From NCBI GenBank assembly GCA_025965875.1, contig JAOPWD010000456.1, forward strand, positions 1 through 47,070: DNA of 47,070 nucleotides, read 5' to 3'. The notes beneath the pieces are model-generated. The model was not told the DNA's origin and ran no database searches. It saw only the letters and a program-made list of their open reading frames with translations. The DNA is from Pseudonocardiales bacterium (GTDB lineage Bacteria > Actinomycetota > Actinomycetes > Mycobacteriales > Jatrophihabitantaceae). Both the position numbers and the translations under genes were made by a program. How positions within the stretch are numbered: position 1 is the first letter of the stretch; each line of letters begins with the position of its first letter. Shown in pieces: positions 44,277 to 47,070 of the stretch.

Positions 44277-45642
44277 TGCGCCACTGGGCGCCGGCTCCAC
44301 GGTCCTGGTCTGCGGCGCCGCCCTCGCGGGCCAGTCCATCGCGAGTGCGCTGCTCGCCCGCGGCGCCACCGTGTTGCTCGCTGACCGGGCCGAGACGCCC
44401 GGGGTGGCCGGTCTCGTCGCGGCCGGCGTGCGGTTCGTCGGCTCGCCCGCCGCGATCCCCGACGGCGTCGACCGAGTCGTGACGTCGCCGGGCTGGCGAC
44501 CCGATCACCCGCTGCTCGTCGACGCCGCGGCGCGTGGTCTCGAGGTGATCGGTGAGGTCGAGTTCGCCTGGCGGCTGCGTGGCCCAGGCGCCGCGCCGTG
44601 GCTGGCCGTCACCGGTACGAACGGCAAGACCACCACCGTGCGGATGCTCGAGTCGATCCTGCGCGCGTCGGGTCTGCGCGCGCTGGCGGTCGGAAACGTG
44701 GGGGTGTCGGTCGTCGACGCCGTGCTCAGTGCCGAACCCTACGACGTGTTGGGTGTCGAGCTGTCGAGCTTCCAGTTGCACTGGTCCTCGACGATCACGC
44801 CGCAGGCCGGCGCACTGCTGAACGTGGCGCCCGACCACCTCGACTGGCACGGCTCGATGGACGCCTACACAGCCACCAAGACGCAGGTCTGGAACTCTCC
44901 AGTCGCGATCGGCAACGCAGACGACCTGGCCGTGGCCGACCTGCTCGCGGCATCCGACGCGCCGACCCGAATCGGTTTCACTTTGGCCGAGCCTGCCCGC
45001 GGACAGTTCGGCGTCCGCGACGGCATCCTCGTCGATCATGCCTTCGCCACCAGCCCCGTCATGCTCGTCCCGGCCGCCGACGTCCGACCGGCCGGCGCGC
45101 ACAACGTTGCCAACGCTCTGGCTGCCGCGGCCCTGGCCCGGGCCTACGGCGTGCCCGCCGCCGATGTCGCGAGCGGGCTGCGTGCCTTCGTGCCCGACCC
45201 GCACCGCAACCAGTTCCTGCTCGAGCGCGGCGGCGTCGCCTACGTCGACGACAGCAAGGCCACGAACCCGCACGCAGCCATGGCCTCGCTCCGCGCGTAC
45301 GGGCGGGTCGTGTGGATCGCGGGCGGCCAACTCAAGGACGCACCTGTCGACGAACTGGTCGCCGCGGTCGCGAACCGGCTGGCCGGCGTGGTCCTGCTGG
45401 GCCAGGACCGCGCTGTGATCGCGGCGGCATTGCGGCGACACGCACCGGATGTGCCGGTGATCGACGTGTCCAGCGCCGACGATGGTGCCATGACCGAGGT
45501 GGCACGCACCGCGGCCGGACTCGCGCGTCCGGGTGACACCGTGCTGCTTGCACCCGCCGCGGCCTCCTACGACATGTTCACCGGCTACGCGGCGCGCGGC
45601 GCGGCGTTCGAGGCGGCCGTGCGCGCCCTCGATGCGCCATGA
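44269..45642 (+). CDS. murD: UDP-MurNAc-L-alanine:D-glutamate ligase (MurD)
   Basis: A 457-aa Mur ligase adding D-glutamate. The N-terminal Rossmann part starts [19 protein letters not shown], with [14 protein letters not shown] following. The ATP loop is [14 protein letters not shown] (GTNGKTT at 116-122), with [36 protein letters not shown] and the C-terminal [18 protein letters not shown] 44269 overlaps the mraY stop by 8 bp; the frame is open further upstream inside mraY but that part is not MurD-like. Confidence 0.95.
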   Translation: MASAPLGAGSTVLVCGAALAGQSIASALLARGATVLLADRAETPGVAGLVAAGVRFVGSPAAIPDGVDRVVTSPGWRPDHPLLVDAAARGLEVIGEVEFAWRLRGPGAAPWLAVTGTNGKTTTVRMLESILRASGLRALAVGNVGVSVVDAVLSAEPYDVLGVELSSFQLHWSSTITPQAGALLNVAPDHLDWHGSMDAYTATKTQVWNSPVAIGNADDLAVADLLAASDAPTRIGFTLAEPARGQFGVRDGILVDHAFATSPVMLVPAADVRPAGAHNVANALAAAALARAYGVPAADVASGLRAFVPDPHRNQFLLERGGVAYVDDSKATNPHAAMASLRAYGRVVWIAGGQLKDAPVDELVAAVANRLAGVVLLGQDRAVIAAALRRHAPDVPVIDVSSADDGAMTEVARTAAGLARPGDTVLLAPAAASYDMFTGYAARGAAFEAAVRALDAP

Positions 45643-47070
45643 CCACCGTCCGCGCCAACGCGCGCCTCGTCGACCGGTTGCGCGGGCGGATCCTGCCCGA
45701 GCGCGAAGGCGCCCGGTTCGTCGACCGGCCCTACGCGTCGGTACAGCTGTTGCTGCTTGCTGCCGTCGGACTGCTCGGCTTCGGCGTGTTGATGGCCGTG
45801 TCGACAACGATCGCGGTCTCGCACAGCGCAGGCGGCACGTCGTCGATGTGGGCCCAGATGATCAAGGAGGCCGAGTTCGTCGCCATCGGCCTGCCCCTGT
45901 TCTGGTTCGCCATGCGCATGCCGCCACGCGCCTACCGGCTACTGGCCTACCCCTGTCTCGTGCTCGCGATAGTCGCCCTGGTCGCGGTGCTCATCCCCGG
46001 TGTCGGTGTCATGTTCTACGGGGCCCGGCGCTGGATCGACGTCGGCCCCTTGCAGGTGCAGCCGTCGGAGTTCGCGAAGGTGGCGATCCTGCTCTGGGGC
46101 GGTGACCTGTTGGCTCGCAAGCAGCAGTTGGGCACGCTGCGCCGGGCCCGGCACCTGTTCGTGCCGCTGCTGCCCGGCGTCGTGCTCGTGGCGATGCTGG
46201 TGATGCTGGAGCCCGATCTCGGCACGACGCTGTGCTTCATGCTGATCCTGCTGGGCCTGCTCTGGATGGTCGGCATGCCGCTGCGCTACTTCATCGGCGT
46301 CGTCATGCTGGTGGCCGGTGCGGTCACGGCGCTTGCCTTCGCGGCGCCGTATCGCCTCGTGCGGCTGACGACGTTCCTGCATCCGTTCAAGGACGCGAAG
46401 AACAGCGGCTTCCACACGGTCGAAGGGCTGTACGCGCTGGCGTCTGGAGGCGTGTTCGGGGTCGGACTCGGCCAGGGCACGTCCAAGTACGGGTGGGTGC
46501 CCAACGCCAGCTCCGACTACGTGTTCGCGATAATCGGCGAGGAGCTGGGCCTCATCGGCTGCCTCGCGGTGCTCGCACTGTTCGGGCTGCTGGCCTACAC
46601 GGGCATGCGAATCGCGCGCCGCAACGCCGATCCGTTCGTGCGCATCGTCGCGGGCGGCGCCACCGTGTGGCTGTGCGGGCAGGCCGTCATCAACATCGGT
46701 TATGTCACCGGCCTGTTGCCCGTGACCGGCATCCCGTTGCCGTTCATCTCGGCCGGCGGCACCTCGCTGCTCGCCTCGTTCTTCGTGGTCGGGATGCTCG
46801 TGTCATTCGCCCGGCACGAGACACCGGCCGTCGCAGCGGCACGCAAGGCCGAACGGCTCGGTGCACGCAGCCGCCTCGAACGCCTGCTCCGCGTGCCGGT
46901 GCCCAAGGCCTACGTCGCACCGAAGCGGCGCACGGCCCACGGTCAGCGCACGCCCCCCGCACGGCGTGCCGCTGCGCCTGCGCCCGCTCCGGTTCCGCGC
47001 AAGTCCGCGGCGCGGCCGGTGCCCGTGCCCGTTCCGGCTTCGCGCAAGTCCGCGGCCCGCCGGCCTGGCG
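45639..47070 (+). CDS. ftsW: Peptidoglycan glycosyltransferase FtsW (3' end outside window)
   Basis: A SEDS-family polymerase of lipid II working with PbpB at the septum; 477 codons are visible and no stop is reached. About ten helices run from YASVQLLLLAAVGLLGFGVLM to the conserved GGTSLLASFFVVGML. Key segments are GARRWIDVGPLQVQPSEFAK, LEPDLGTTL with the essential aspartate, and VFAIIGEELGLIG. The cytoplasmic tail after about residue 390 is basic and Pro/Ala-rich with a repeated RKSAAR element (codons near 47000 and 47045). ATG overlaps the murD stop as ATGA. Confidence 0.95.
   Translation, partial: MTTVRANARLVDRLRGRILPEREGARFVDRPYASVQLLLLAAVGLLGFGVLMAVSTTIAVSHSAGGTSSMWAQMIKEAEFVAIGLPLFWFAMRMPPRAYRLLAYPCLVLAIVALVAVLIPGVGVMFYGARRWIDVGPLQVQPSEFAKVAILLWGGDLLARKQQLGTLRRARHLFVPLLPGVVLVAMLVMLEPDLGTTLCFMLILLGLLWMVGMPLRYFIGVVMLVAGAVTALAFAAPYRLVRLTTFLHPFKDAKNSGFHTVEGLYALASGGVFGVGLGQGTSKYGWVPNASSDYVFAIIGEELGLIGCLAVLALFGLLAYTGMRIARRNADPFVRIVAGGATVWLCGQAVINIGYVTGLLPVTGIPLPFISAGGTSLLASFFVVGMLVSFARHETPAVAAARKAERLGARSRLERLLRVPVPKAYVAPKRRTAHGQRTPPARRAAAPAPAPVPRKSAARPVPVPVPASRKSAARRPG

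Noticed and set aside
42585-45807. Long minus-strand open frames through murF, mraY and murD
   Set aside because: Shadows of the dcw genes; His/Arg/Asp/Gly-rich with no domain, and no promoter or ribosome binding site.

Overview
The window comes from a GC-rich actinobacterium. The evidence is very high G+C, many GTG starts, stop/start overlaps of the ATGA/GTGA type, and a gene order that from memory matches the fadD15-to-ftsW region of Mycobacterium tuberculosis (about Rv2187 to Rv2154c) and the equivalent Streptomyces region. I cannot name a genus. There are no rRNA or tRNA genes, insertion sequences, phage genes or CRISPR arrays, base composition looks even, and no gene-free stretch exceeds 300 bases, so this looks like vertically inherited core chromosome.

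Layout. 1-9.5 kb: a glycosyltransferase fragment, a FadD15-type acyl-CoA ligase, two SRPBCC proteins, an ArsA-like ATPase, a small CxxCPxC protein, a ROK glucokinase, an EEP-family nuclease/phosphatase, a membrane protein coupled to an alpha/beta hydrolase, a PlsC acyltransferase and an Rv2179c-type exoribonuclease. 9.5-14 kb: a phosphofructokinase with pyrophosphate-type active-site residues, a type II DAHP synthase, threonine aldolase and, convergent to them, a second DAHP synthase of type I. 14-22 kb: a PASTA Ser/Thr kinase heading a minus-strand run with endonuclease IV and a sarcosine-oxidase-like flavoenzyme, two SAM-fold proteins, the Rv2175c-type DNA-binding protein, a prenyl synthase and metF. 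22-28 kb: a GNAT acetyltransferase, a YbaK protein, a DUF1772 protein and an assimilatory sulfur cluster (leader peptide, sulfite reductase and APS reductase, with divergent cysG). 28-31 kb: a SOS-box-headed set of a SAV_6107-type HEPN protein, a methyltransferase and DNA polymerase IV, then a DUF3040 protein. 31-35.7 kb: a MoxR-DUF58-transglutaminase operon on the minus strand. 35.9 kb to the end: the division and cell wall (dcw) operon mraZ-rsmH-ftsL-pbpB-murE-murF-mraY-murD-ftsW, which runs off the window.

Regulation is unusually legible. A perfect LexA-type palindrome precedes the HEPN/MT/Pol IV set. Four TGGG repeats at exact 10-bp period lie over the mraZ promoter. A nested hairpin with a CUUCCCC loop before rsmH fits the mraW RNA motif. 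A RRHVDLQRV-type leader peptide precedes sulfite reductase. At least eight genes have a TANNNT box 6-7 nt before the start codon, the arrangement of leaderless transcripts, and in the 24-bp gap between the prenyl synthase gene and metF two such boxes overlap on opposite strands.

The parts fit a housekeeping theme: envelope lipid and peptidoglycan synthesis with its kinase control, sugar and aromatic precursor supply, sulfate assimilation and DNA damage tolerance. The most promising candidate for a little-described system is the SOS-box-linked HEPN-methyltransferase-Pol IV set.
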